From: an uncultured Collinsella sp.
GTDB lineage: Bacteria > Actinomycetota > Coriobacteriia > Coriobacteriales > Coriobacteriaceae
Direction of reading: 5' to 3'
NCBI GenBank assembly: GCA_900541015.1
Contig: UQIB01000043.1
Coordinates: 1-14,446 of the forward strand
Length of the DNA stretch: 14,446 bases
Of this stretch, positions 1 through 6,374 are shown piece after piece. Within the stretch, counting starts at the first letter, position 1. The number at the start of each line of letters is the position of its first letter. The translations under genes were made by a program, and so were the position numbers. The notes under the pieces were generated by a model, which was given only the letters and a program-made list of their open reading frames with translations, was not told the origin of the DNA and did not search any database.

Positions 1-2
1 CG

Positions 3-83
3 GCCCGTTCTGGGCGCGCCTCAATCGTAGCCCGAGACGGTCCCGGGCTGACAATTTCGACTGTAATGGACGTTCTTGAATGA
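3..83 (+). CDS. possible C-terminal fragment of an upstream gene
   Basis: Reading frame 3 is open from the window edge to a TGA at 81-83, about 26 codons; its last residues read TISTVMDVLE. Frame 2 is also open for a similar length, so the choice of frame is weak. The stop codon falls inside the palindrome at 68-103, and a hairpin resembling a terminator follows at 127-161, which is what one expects after the end of a gene. I do not recognise the product. It may equally be non-coding. Confidence 0.2.
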   Translation, partial: ARSGRASIVARDGPGLTISTVMDVLE

Positions 84-103
84 CTAGTCGTTTAAGAACG
101 TCC
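68..103. repeat. 36-bp near-perfect palindrome
   Basis: The arms GGACGTTCTT (68-77) and AAGAACGTCC (94-103) are exact inverted copies. The 16 bases between them (78-93) continue the symmetry around a central ACTAGT, with the only departures being G-T wobble pairs. As RNA it would fold into one almost unbroken helix without a normal loop; as DNA it could extrude or bind a dimeric protein. No T-run follows, so it is not a standard intrinsic terminator. Confidence 0.75.
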
Positions 104-126
104 CCAACGACTACTTCTATACAGCA

Positions 127-161
127 AAAGGGGTGCTGACCATTTCGGTCAGTACCCCTTT
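127..161 (+). terminator. intrinsic terminator-like hairpin, probably bidirectional
   Basis: Stem AAAGGGGTGCTGACC (127-141) pairs with GGTCAGTACCCCTTT (147-161) around a 5-nt loop, 15 pairs including one G-T wobble. The A-run on the left and T-run on the right allow termination in both directions. It lies upstream of cutC and probably ends whatever is transcribed from the left. Confidence 0.6.
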
Positions 162-230
162 AAGTTGCGGTGAAATAGGGACTAAATGAGGGCATCGGAG
201 GCCAAAACAGTCCCTATTCCACCGCAACTT
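162..230. repeat. 69-bp REP/MITE-like inverted repeat with 22-bp arms
   Basis: The left arm (162-183, starting AAGTTGCGGTG) and right arm (209-230, ending CACCGCAACTT) are inverted copies with one difference. That difference is an A-C mismatch on the plus strand but a G-U pair on the minus-strand RNA, so the minus-strand transcript would pair along all 22 positions. The 25-nt loop (184-208) is not symmetric. It starts one base after the preceding hairpin ends and stops two bases before an ATG. The structure resembles dispersed intergenic repeats; copy number cannot be judged from this window. Confidence 0.7.
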
Positions 231-288
231 CATGGGGATGTGTGACAATGCCCGTCGGAAAACGTCTGCTGTCTTTGGGGGTCTATCT

Positions 289-966
289 ATGCTGTACGAG
301 TTTTGTGCCGAGAACTTTGAGCGGGTGCCGGCGGCTATCGAGGCCGGTGCGGGGCGCATCGAGCTGTGCGATAACCTTGCCGTCGGTGGTACCACGCCCT
401 CGGCCGGCGTTATCAGCGCTACGACCAACTATGCCCACGAACACGATGCACGGGTGATGTGCATGATCCGTCCGCGTGGCGGCGACTTTCACTACAACCA
501 GGATGAGCTGCGCATGATGGAGATAGACCTGGGCCTTGCTGTGAGTGCCGGCGTTGACGGCTTGGTTTTTGGCTGCTGCAAGCCCTGTGCCGGCGGCTGG
601 GCGCTCGACGAGCTCACCCTCGGCGCTCTCGTTATGGCTACGGGCTGCGCGACCGAGGAGTGCAAGCGCGAGTCCCTTGACATCACCTTCCACATGGCAT
701 TTGACCAACTCTCGTCCGAGGCTCAGCTCGATGCGATTGATACGCTTGCCGACTGCGGCGTTACGCGCATCCTCACGCATGGCGGCGCTGCCGGTACGTC
801 GATCGAGGATAATTTCGATCACCTGGCTCGTTTAATCGAGTATGCGGGCGATCGTTTGACCATCCTTCCCGGCGGCGGCATCACTACGGCAAATCGCGAC
901 GCGGTCGCGGCGGCGCTAGGCGTCTCCGAGCTCCATGGCACCAAGATCGTGCCGCTGGAGGTATAA
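289..966 (+). CDS. cutC: CutC family protein
   Basis: Encodes 225 residues of the CutC TIM-barrel family, historically linked to copper homeostasis; its biochemical activity is not settled, so the name reflects family membership only. Visible family motifs are RIELC (23-27), IRPRGGDF (60-67), TFHMAFD (133-139), ILTHGG (161-166), LPGGGI (193-198) and ELHGT (214-218), in the usual order; E. coli CutC is of similar length. I chose ATG 289 because the homologous part begins there with MLYEFCAEN and a G-rich stretch lies at 277-281. An in-frame ATG at 232 would add 19 residues unlike the family and lacks a Shine-Dalgarno sequence. It is cotranscribed with the next gene: three bases separate the two, and that gene's ribosome site lies inside the last cutC codons. 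No clear promoter is visible after the 162-230 repeat. Confidence 0.9.
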   Translation: MLYEFCAENFERVPAAIEAGAGRIELCDNLAVGGTTPSAGVISATTNYAHEHDARVMCMIRPRGGDFHYNQDELRMMEIDLGLAVSAGVDGLVFGCCKPCAGGWALDELTLGALVMATGCATEECKRESLDITFHMAFDQLSSEAQLDAIDTLADCGVTRILTHGGAAGTSIEDNFDHLARLIEYAGDRLTILPGGGITTANRDAVAAALGVSELHGTKIVPLEV

Positions 967-969
967 CCC

Positions 970-1767
970 GTGGCGCTGGTATTTGACGTTCAGCAGGCGA
1001 GCGGTAAGCCCGACGATAATCGTCGCCCTGGCACCGCGTGCCCCTTTTGCGACACGGAGGGACTTGCCAACATCATCCAGCGCGATGGTGACTGCATCTG
1101 GCTCGAGAATAAGTTCAAGACCTTGCGGGCCACACGTCAGACCGTATTGATCGAGTCTGCCAATCACGACGCCGACCTGGTGACCTATGAACCGGATGAG
1201 CTGCATCATGTGATGCGGTTTGCCCTGGGCTGCTGGCAGCAGATGATCGATTCCCAACAGTACCGCAGTGTGCTCATGTACAAGAACAAAGGCCCGCTTT
1301 CGGGCGGCAGCCTCGTCCATCCACACATGCAGATTGTGGGCTTGGAACAGGAGGACGGCTATGCGGCGCTGACCTCAGCCAACTTTGAAGGCATCAGTGT
1401 CTGGCAACAAGGGAGAATCTCGGTCGACATCTCAACCGAACCGATCATGGGGTTCTTTGAGGTCAACGTTTCAGCCCCGCAGGGAATCGCCGCCAGCGAT
1501 GGCGCGCGAGACCAGGCCGAGACGGACCTCTTCGCCGATGCGATTCAGGTGGCCCTGCGCTATATCCTGCACGAACACCACGGCGGTCGCGCGGAGTCGT
1601 ACAACTTGTTCTTCTATCACTTGGGCGGTCGGACCATTGCCAAGGCACTTCCGCGTTGGGTGGTATCACCCTACTTTGTCGGCTATCGTTTGGCCCAGGT
1701 CAATGCCGAGACGACGCTCGATATCGATGCTGAGCGCCTGCGCGCGCATCTGGCAACGCTGGTATAG
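970..1767 (+). CDS. GalT/HIT-superfamily protein, DUF4931 type
   Basis: A 265-residue protein resembling the DUF4931 family and, more distantly, galactose-1-phosphate uridylyltransferases of the HIT superfamily. The CPFC motif (24-27) looks like half of a zinc site, and HPHMQ (117-121) matches the HxHxQ nucleotidyl-transfer motif, in which the second His would carry the nucleotide. GPLSGGSLVHPHMQ is the most family-like stretch. This suggests a nucleotidyltransferase or nucleotide-sugar phosphorylase activity, but the substrate is unknown. The start is GTG 970, supported by GGAGG at 957-961 with an 8-nt spacer, within the end of cutC. No signal peptide or membrane segment is seen, so it is probably cytoplasmic. 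The operon with cutC gives no direct clue to substrate. It ends convergently with the transporter gene, 29 bases apart. Confidence 0.8.
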   Translation: MALVFDVQQASGKPDDNRRPGTACPFCDTEGLANIIQRDGDCIWLENKFKTLRATRQTVLIESANHDADLVTYEPDELHHVMRFALGCWQQMIDSQQYRSVLMYKNKGPLSGGSLVHPHMQIVGLEQEDGYAALTSANFEGISVWQQGRISVDISTEPIMGFFEVNVSAPQGIAASDGARDQAETDLFADAIQVALRYILHEHHGGRAESYNLFFYHLGGRTIAKALPRWVVSPYFVGYRLAQVNAETTLDIDAERLRAHLATLV

Positions 1768-1769
1768 CA

Positions 1770-1798
1770 AGACTAGCCCCGCGTAATGCGGACAGTCT
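1770..1798. terminator. weak hairpin between convergent genes
   Basis: AGACT (1770-1774) pairs with AGTCT (1794-1798), and CCGC with GCGG inside, with an uneven internal loop. It fills the 29-base gap between two convergent stop codons and could slow polymerase from both sides. There is no T-run, so it is a poor intrinsic terminator. Confidence 0.3.
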
Positions 1799-2795
1799 AG
1801 CGTGCCATGGCGTCGCGGCCGGCCTCGACCCGCTTGCGCTGGGCGGCGCGCTCCTCGCCGGTCAGACGTTCAAAGAGATGTCCGATAAGCGAGGCGAGCA
1901 CCTGCTGAAACAGCGTGCCGCACATGACGGGAAATACGACCTCGCCGGGAAAATACTGTGTGGCGATGACGGCGCCCGAAGAGATATTGCGCATGCCGCA
2001 GGTAAAGCACATGGCGGTCGTCTCGCTATATGGCAGATGCAGTGCACGTGCGACCAGAAAACCGACGACAAAGCCGCTGATAGCGAACACCAGAATAAAG
2101 AGGGCGACTTCCAGGCGCACCGCGTTCATGTGAAGCACGTACTCGCTCATGGCGGTGGAATTGGACGCGATGACGCCCATCATCATAAATTTGCAGGCGG
2201 GCGAGAGCGCGGGGGAGAGCTTATCGTGCCCCCAGCCGCGCGTAAGTTCGTTGATTACAATGCCGAGGATGGCGGGGATGGCGATCATAAAGGCCATGTT
2301 CTGCATCATGCTCGGAACATCGATTGCGACGGTGGCGCCCAGCAGGAGCTTGAGCGTGAGCGGAATCGTCACGGGCGATATAACCGAAGACGTCAGGATG
2401 ATGGTGAGTGCGAGCGGGCCGTTGCCGCCGAACATGCTGATCCACATAAAGGCGGTGACTGCCACGGGCACGCTGTACTCGAGCACGATGCCGCAGACAA
2501 GGTTGGGGTTGGAGCCAAAGAACAGTGAGCCCATGGCATACGCCGCGATGGGGATGAGCACTGCCGAGACAAATAACGCCAAAATCAGATGCAGGGGACG
2601 GCGGAACACCTCAGCCACCTGGTGGAAGGTGTTGCTGAGCGCACCTTGGAACGTCATAAAGGCAAACAAGGTGGGAACGATGGGCTTGAGCACGCCGATC
2701 TGCTGGGGAAAGAGCACGCCGAGCGCCACGCAAATCGGAACGATGATCTGCATGTGCCCCGCGAGAAACTTGCCCAGTCCAACCCATTGCTTCAT
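1797..2795 (-). CDS. bile acid:sodium symporter family (BASS) transporter
   Basis: A 332-residue integral membrane protein of the bile acid:sodium symporter superfamily, predicted to span the cytoplasmic membrane about nine or ten times. Hydrophobic segments begin at residue 15 and run through 300, followed by a basic, hydrophilic tail (310-332). Family features include the ISPVTIPL stretch (139-146) and TCGMRNISSGAVIATQYF (265-282), corresponding to the conserved GxRN region of transmembrane helix 8-9. Members import organic anions with sodium: bile acids, pantothenate, keto acids or others; the sequence alone does not reveal which. In a gut organism bile salts are plausible but unproven. 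The start ATG (2793-2795) has AAGGGAG about 12 nt upstream on the minus strand, a long spacing. It is monocistronic here and diverges from recJ-recQ. Confidence 0.85.
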   Translation of the reverse strand: MKQWVGLGKFLAGHMQIIVPICVALGVLFPQQIGVLKPIVPTLFAFMTFQGALSNTFHQVAEVFRRPLHLILALFVSAVLIPIAAYAMGSLFFGSNPNLVCGIVLEYSVPVAVTAFMWISMFGGNGPLALTIILTSSVISPVTIPLTLKLLLGATVAIDVPSMMQNMAFMIAIPAILGIVINELTRGWGHDKLSPALSPACKFMMMGVIASNSTAMSEYVLHMNAVRLEVALFILVFAISGFVVGFLVARALHLPYSETTAMCFTCGMRNISSGAVIATQYFPGEVVFPVMCGTLFQQVLASLIGHLFERLTGEERAAQRKRVEAGRDAMAR

Positions 2796-2861
2796 ATGCT
2801 CTTGTGACTCCCTTTGCTCGTGAATCCGGTTTGAATGGATATGCTAGACGCTCGCATGCGT

Positions 2862-2957
2862 CCGTGCGTCAGAAACGCTCGAATATTTCGAGGCTATTAC
2901 CGGTATCGTTTACCGAAACCGCGGCGTGCTGCGGCGATTTGCGTCCGTGACGCACGG
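2862..2957. promoter_or_regulatory. 10-bp inverted repeat, candidate operator pair
   Basis: CCGTGCGTCA at 2862-2871 and TGACGCACGG at 2948-2957 are perfect inverted copies, 76 bases apart, in the divergent region between the transporter and recJ-recQ. The right copy ends at the base before the TATAAT box, so a bound protein would sit in the promoter spacer. The right copy also nests a smaller dyad, CCGTG-acg-CACGG (2945-2957). A direct repeat GCGTCCGTG occurs at 2858-2866 and 2941-2949. A looped repressor site is one reading; chance is possible. Confidence 0.4.
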
Positions 2958-2963
2958 TATAAT
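2936..2963 (+). promoter_or_regulatory. promoter for the recJ-recQ / rel operon
   Basis: A consensus -10 box TATAAT lies at 2958-2963. The -35 is poor; GATTTG at 2936-2941 gives a 16-bp spacer. The start of transcription would be near 2970, leaving about 50 nt of leader before the first ATG at 3020. A small hairpin, TGCCTGC/GCGGGCA with a CGAA tetraloop (2982-2999), lies in that leader. Confidence 0.55.
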
Positions 2964-3019
2964 AAATCCGTTCAACAGATCTGCCTGCCGAAGCGGGCAT
3001 ACACAGAGGACTCATCGCT

Positions 3020-3085
3020 ATGAACCGTGAGAGGTATCGCGGCGACCTGCCCCTATCGGGGGTGGGCGCCTATGTCATCGCTTAA
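3020..3085 (+). CDS. 21-codon leader ORF overlapping the recJ-recQ start
   Basis: ATG 3020 is preceded by AGAGGA (3004-3009) with a 10-nt spacer and opens a 21-codon frame (starting MNRERYRGD, ending GAYVIA) that stops at TAA 3083-3085. This stop lies 9 bases downstream of the main gene's ATG at 3072, in a different frame. The main gene has only a G-rich stretch (3058-3065) before its ATG, so ribosomes finishing the leader may re-initiate on it. No run of a single regulatory codon is present, so classic amino-acid attenuation is unlikely. It may be only a chance frame. Confidence 0.35.
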   Translation: MNRERYRGDLPLSGVGAYVIA

Positions 3086-6000
3086 GACGACGCATCGCTG
3101 GGCGGTCGCTCAGCAAAACCCCGAGCTCGAAAAGGAGCTTTCGGCTGGCCTGGGCATACCCGGGCTGGTGGCGCGCATTATGGTTGCGCACGGCATTACA
3201 TCCATCGAGGAAGGCCAGCTGTTTTTGACGCCTTCGCTCGATCGCGACTGGGCCGACCCACTCATTATCCCGGGTATGTCGGTCGTTGCCGACCGCGTCG
3301 AGCGTGCTATTCGCAACCACGAGCACATCGCCGTCTTTGGCGATTTTGACGTCGACGGCATTACGTCGACTTGTCTGTTGACCGAGGCGCTACGTTCGTT
3401 TGGCGCCAACGTCACGCCGTTTATTCCGCATCGCTTTGACGAGGGCTACGGCCTGTCGCGTGCGGCGCTCGACCGCGTCAACGAGCTCGCCCAACCCAAC
3501 CTGATCGTGACCGTCGATAACGGCATTGCCGCCAAGGAAGAGGTTTCCTATCTGGAGAGCCTGGGGATCGATTTGGTGGTCACGGACCATCACGAGCCCT
3601 CCGACCAGGTGCCGCAGGGCGTGCCCCTGACCGACCCCAAGCTCGAGGACGAGGGTCCCTCGCGTGAGCTTGCCGGTGCCGGCGTGGCACTCAAGCTGGT
3701 GCAAGTCCTGGGCGAGCGTCTGGGCAAGCCGTCGTATTGGCGTTCGCTGATCGAGGTTGCGGCGTTGGGTACCGTGTCCGACATGATGCCGTTGACGCCC
3801 GAGAACCGCGCGCTGGTCGCCGAGGGCATCCAGCAGATGCGCGTGACGACTCGTCCCGGCTACATTGCGCTTGCCGCACTTGCCAAGGCCGACCTTTCTA
3901 CCATTACGGCCGACGGCCTGTCGTTTTCGCTCATCCCTCGTCTGAACGCTGCCGGCCGCATGGCTGATCCCAAGCTGGCGCTCGACCTGCTGCTTGCCCG
4001 CGATCCCATCGAAGCGAGTGCGCTTGCCGCCGAGCTCGAGGAAATCAATCGCCAACGACGCGAGATCGAGGCGGAGCTCACACGCGATGCCATGGCAAAG
4101 GTCGAGGAGACTTATGACGGCGGGCGCGCAATCGTCGTGGGCGGAGAAGGCTGGCACGAGGGCGTCAAGGGCATCGTGGCGAGCCGCCTGACCAACCGTT
4201 ATCACGTGCCGGCGCTGCTCTTCTCTATCGAGGGCGGCATCGCGCGCGGCTCGGGCCGCTCGGTGGGCAAAGTCAACCTGTTTGACGCCGTCGAGCGTTG
4301 CTCCGACCTGCTGATTCGCCGCGGCGGGCATGCCGGTGCGGTGGGCGTGACCATCGAGGCATCTAAGCTCGATGAGTTTCGTCGACGTCTTTCCGCCGTG
4401 TTGTCCGAGCTTCCCGCCGAGGACTTTGAGGATACCGACGAGGTTGCCGCCACCGTCGACCTTTCCGAGCTGAATATCGAGACCATCGAGCAGATTTCCC
4501 GTCTTGAGCCGTTTGGCCAGGGCAATAAGGTGCCGCTGCTGGCTGCCGAGGGTGTGACGATGTGCGATCGCGCCGTGGTGGGAAAGACCGGCGAGCACAT
4601 GCGCTTCGTGGCGACGGATGGCGCTGCGAGCGTACCGGCGATTATGTTCCGTGTGCCGCAGATCGACAAGCTTATCAATTGTGACAGCGCCGTCGACTTG
4701 GTGTTCGAGGCCGTGGCCGAGCATTGGCAGGGGCGCGTGAAGCCCAAGCTTATGATCAAGGACGTTCTGGTCCGCGATACCACGGCGCCCAGCGTTGACG
4801 ATCCGGCGTGCGAGCTTCGTCGTGGCGTGCAGCCGGCGGACTCCGATCTGCGCCTTGAGTCGCGTAAGCGTGAGACGCTTGCCCAGCTTTCCTATACCGA
4901 GCTCACCCGCTCGCTTATTCACAGCTTTATCGGATCGAACCAGCCGCACCGCGCGCAGGTCGAGGCGCTTGACGCCCTGGCCGACCACCGCAGCGTCTTG
5001 GCTGTTATGGGAACGGGCCGCGGTAAGTCTCTGATTTTCCATGTGCACGCCGCGCGCGAGGCGGTCCTTCGCGGGCGTGCGAGCATTTTTGTCTATCCGC
5101 TGCGTGCACTCGTTGCCGACCAGGCCTATCACCTTTCCTCGACGATGGCCGCGCTCGGCATTGGCGTTGGCGTGCTGACTGGTGAGACCGTGGAGGCCGC
5201 GCGCGATGACGTGTTCGCCGGTCTTGCTTCGGGTCGCACAGGCGTCGTTCTCACGACGCCTGAGTTCCTGTCTATCCATCGCGACCGCTTTGCACGTTCT
5301 GGACGTATCGGCTTTGTCGTTATCGACGAGGCACACCATGCCGGTCTTGCCAAAGGCGGCGACCGAAGCGCATACCTCGACATGCCCGATATTCTCAAAG
5401 CCCTAGGCGACCCCGTTGTCATGGCGGCAACAGCCACCGCGACGGCCCCGGTCGTGGCAGAGCTTGCTCGCGTATTGCCTATTACCAGCACGGTGGTCGA
5501 CGAGACCGTTCGCGAGAACCTACAACTCGAGGACGACCGTGACCTTGCGAGCCGCGAGAACCGCCTGGTGTCGATCGTGGCGACGGGGGAGAAGACCGTC
5601 ATCTACGTGAACTCGCGCGACCAGTCCGTGGCGCTTGCCAAGACGTTGCGCAAACGCGTGCCCGACTGTGCGACCCATATCGCATTCTATAACGCCGGGC
5701 TTGCGCGCTCCGATCGCCGCCGTGTTGAGGAAGCATTCCGAGACGGCAGCCTCAGCTGCATCGTTTCGACCTCCGCTTTTGGCGAGGGTGTCAATCTGCC
5801 CGATATCCGCCATGTCGTGCTCTACCATATGCCGTTTGGCGCGATTGAGTTTAACCAGATGAGCGGCCGTGCCGGTCGCGACGGACAGCCCGCTGTGATT
5901 CACCTGCTCTATTCGTCGCGCGACGCTCGCATTAATGAGCGCCTGCTCGATTGCTACGCGCCCGAGCGCGATGAGCTCGTCACGCTCTATCGAGCGCTGC

Positions 6001-6359
6001 AGACCATGTGGCGCTCCAACCGTGGTAAGACGGGGGACGATTCATTCTGCGCAAGCGATATCGACATTGCGCAGATGTGCCTTGCAATCGACGCGCGCAC
6101 GCCGGTCGATGAGCGCTCGGTGGCAAGCGGCCTGGGAATCTTTGAAGAGCTCGGTTTTTGTCGCGTTTCGGGGTTTGACGATACGCGTCGCATTTCAATG
6201 ACAGAAAACCCCGGCCGCGTGCAATTAAGCAGGTCAATCCGCTATTTGGAGGGATTGCGCTCGCGCGTGGAGTTCACGGCTTTTCGGAGCTGGGCGCTCG
6301 ATTCGTGCGCTTCTGATATGCTAGCCAAAGTTAACCGCCCGATCGTACCGCGGGCCTAG
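3072..6359 (+). CDS. recJ: RecJ exonuclease fused to a RecQ-like helicase
   Basis: A 1095-residue protein joining two DNA-repair enzymes. The N-terminal half is a complete RecJ 5'-3' single-strand exonuclease: DHH-superfamily motifs DFDVDGI (91-97), VDNGI (148-152) and TDHHE (171-175), then GRMADP (295-300), the DHHA1 motif GGHAGAVG (418-425) and an OB-fold region starting near FGQGN (481-485). After a linker (about 570-605) comes an SF2 helicase of RecQ type: GTGRGKS Walker A (647-653), DEAH (752-755), TATAT (787-791) and GRAGRDGQ (932-939). The tail (about 960-1095) lacks the zinc cysteine cluster and HRDC domain of standard RecQ. Joining both activities on one chain would let it unwind and digest a strand during recombination or fork repair. 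ATG 3072 is preferred over GTG 3027, whose 15 extra codons overlap the leader ORF and do not look like RecJ. rel follows 15 bases later. Confidence 0.92.
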   Translation: MSSLKTTHRWAVAQQNPELEKELSAGLGIPGLVARIMVAHGITSIEEGQLFLTPSLDRDWADPLIIPGMSVVADRVERAIRNHEHIAVFGDFDVDGITSTCLLTEALRSFGANVTPFIPHRFDEGYGLSRAALDRVNELAQPNLIVTVDNGIAAKEEVSYLESLGIDLVVTDHHEPSDQVPQGVPLTDPKLEDEGPSRELAGAGVALKLVQVLGERLGKPSYWRSLIEVAALGTVSDMMPLTPENRALVAEGIQQMRVTTRPGYIALAALAKADLSTITADGLSFSLIPRLNAAGRMADPKLALDLLLARDPIEASALAAELEEINRQRREIEAELTRDAMAKVEETYDGGRAIVVGGEGWHEGVKGIVASRLTNRYHVPALLFSIEGGIARGSGRSVGKVNLFDAVERCSDLLIRRGGHAGAVGVTIEASKLDEFRRRLSAVLSELPAEDFEDTDEVAATVDLSELNIETIEQISRLEPFGQGNKVPLLAAEGVTMCDRAVVGKTGEHMRFVATDGAASVPAIMFRVPQIDKLINCDSAVDLVFEAVAEHWQGRVKPKLMIKDVLVRDTTAPSVDDPACELRRGVQPADSDLRLESRKRETLAQLSYTELTRSLIHSFIGSNQPHRAQVEALDALADHRSVLAVMGTGRGKSLIFHVHAAREAVLRGRASIFVYPLRALVADQAYHLSSTMAALGIGVGVLTGETVEAARDDVFAGLASGRTGVVLTTPEFLSIHRDRFARSGRIGFVVIDEAHHAGLAKGGDRSAYLDMPDILKALGDPVVMAATATATAPVVAELARVLPITSTVVDETVRENLQLEDDRDLASRENRLVSIVATGEKTVIYVNSRDQSVALAKTLRKRVPDCATHIAFYNAGLARSDRRRVEEAFRDGSLSCIVSTSAFGEGVNLPDIRHVVLYHMPFGAIEFNQMSGRAGRDGQPAVIHLLYSSRDARINERLLDCYAPERDELVTLYRALQTMWRSNRGKTGDDSFCASDIDIAQMCLAIDARTPVDERSVASGLGIFEELGFCRVSGFDDTRRISMTENPGRVQLSRSIRYLEGLRSRVEFTAFRSWALDSCASDMLAKVNRPIVPRA

Positions 6360-6374
6360 GGGAAGGGGACCTCG

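Noticed and set aside
1878..2528. 216-codon plus-strand frame
   Set aside because: It is antisense to the transporter gene and lacks any family motif; very rich in His, Asp and Gly as expected for a shadow of a membrane protein gene.
2840..2845. TATGCT as a plus-strand -10 box
   Set aside because: No acceptable -35 lies 16-18 bp upstream, and the TATAAT at 2958 is far better placed.
3390..5339. 649-codon open frame on the minus strand
   Set aside because: It lies entirely opposite recJ-recQ, whose motifs are unambiguous. Its composition (many His, Arg, Gln) is typical of an antisense shadow in GC-rich coding DNA.
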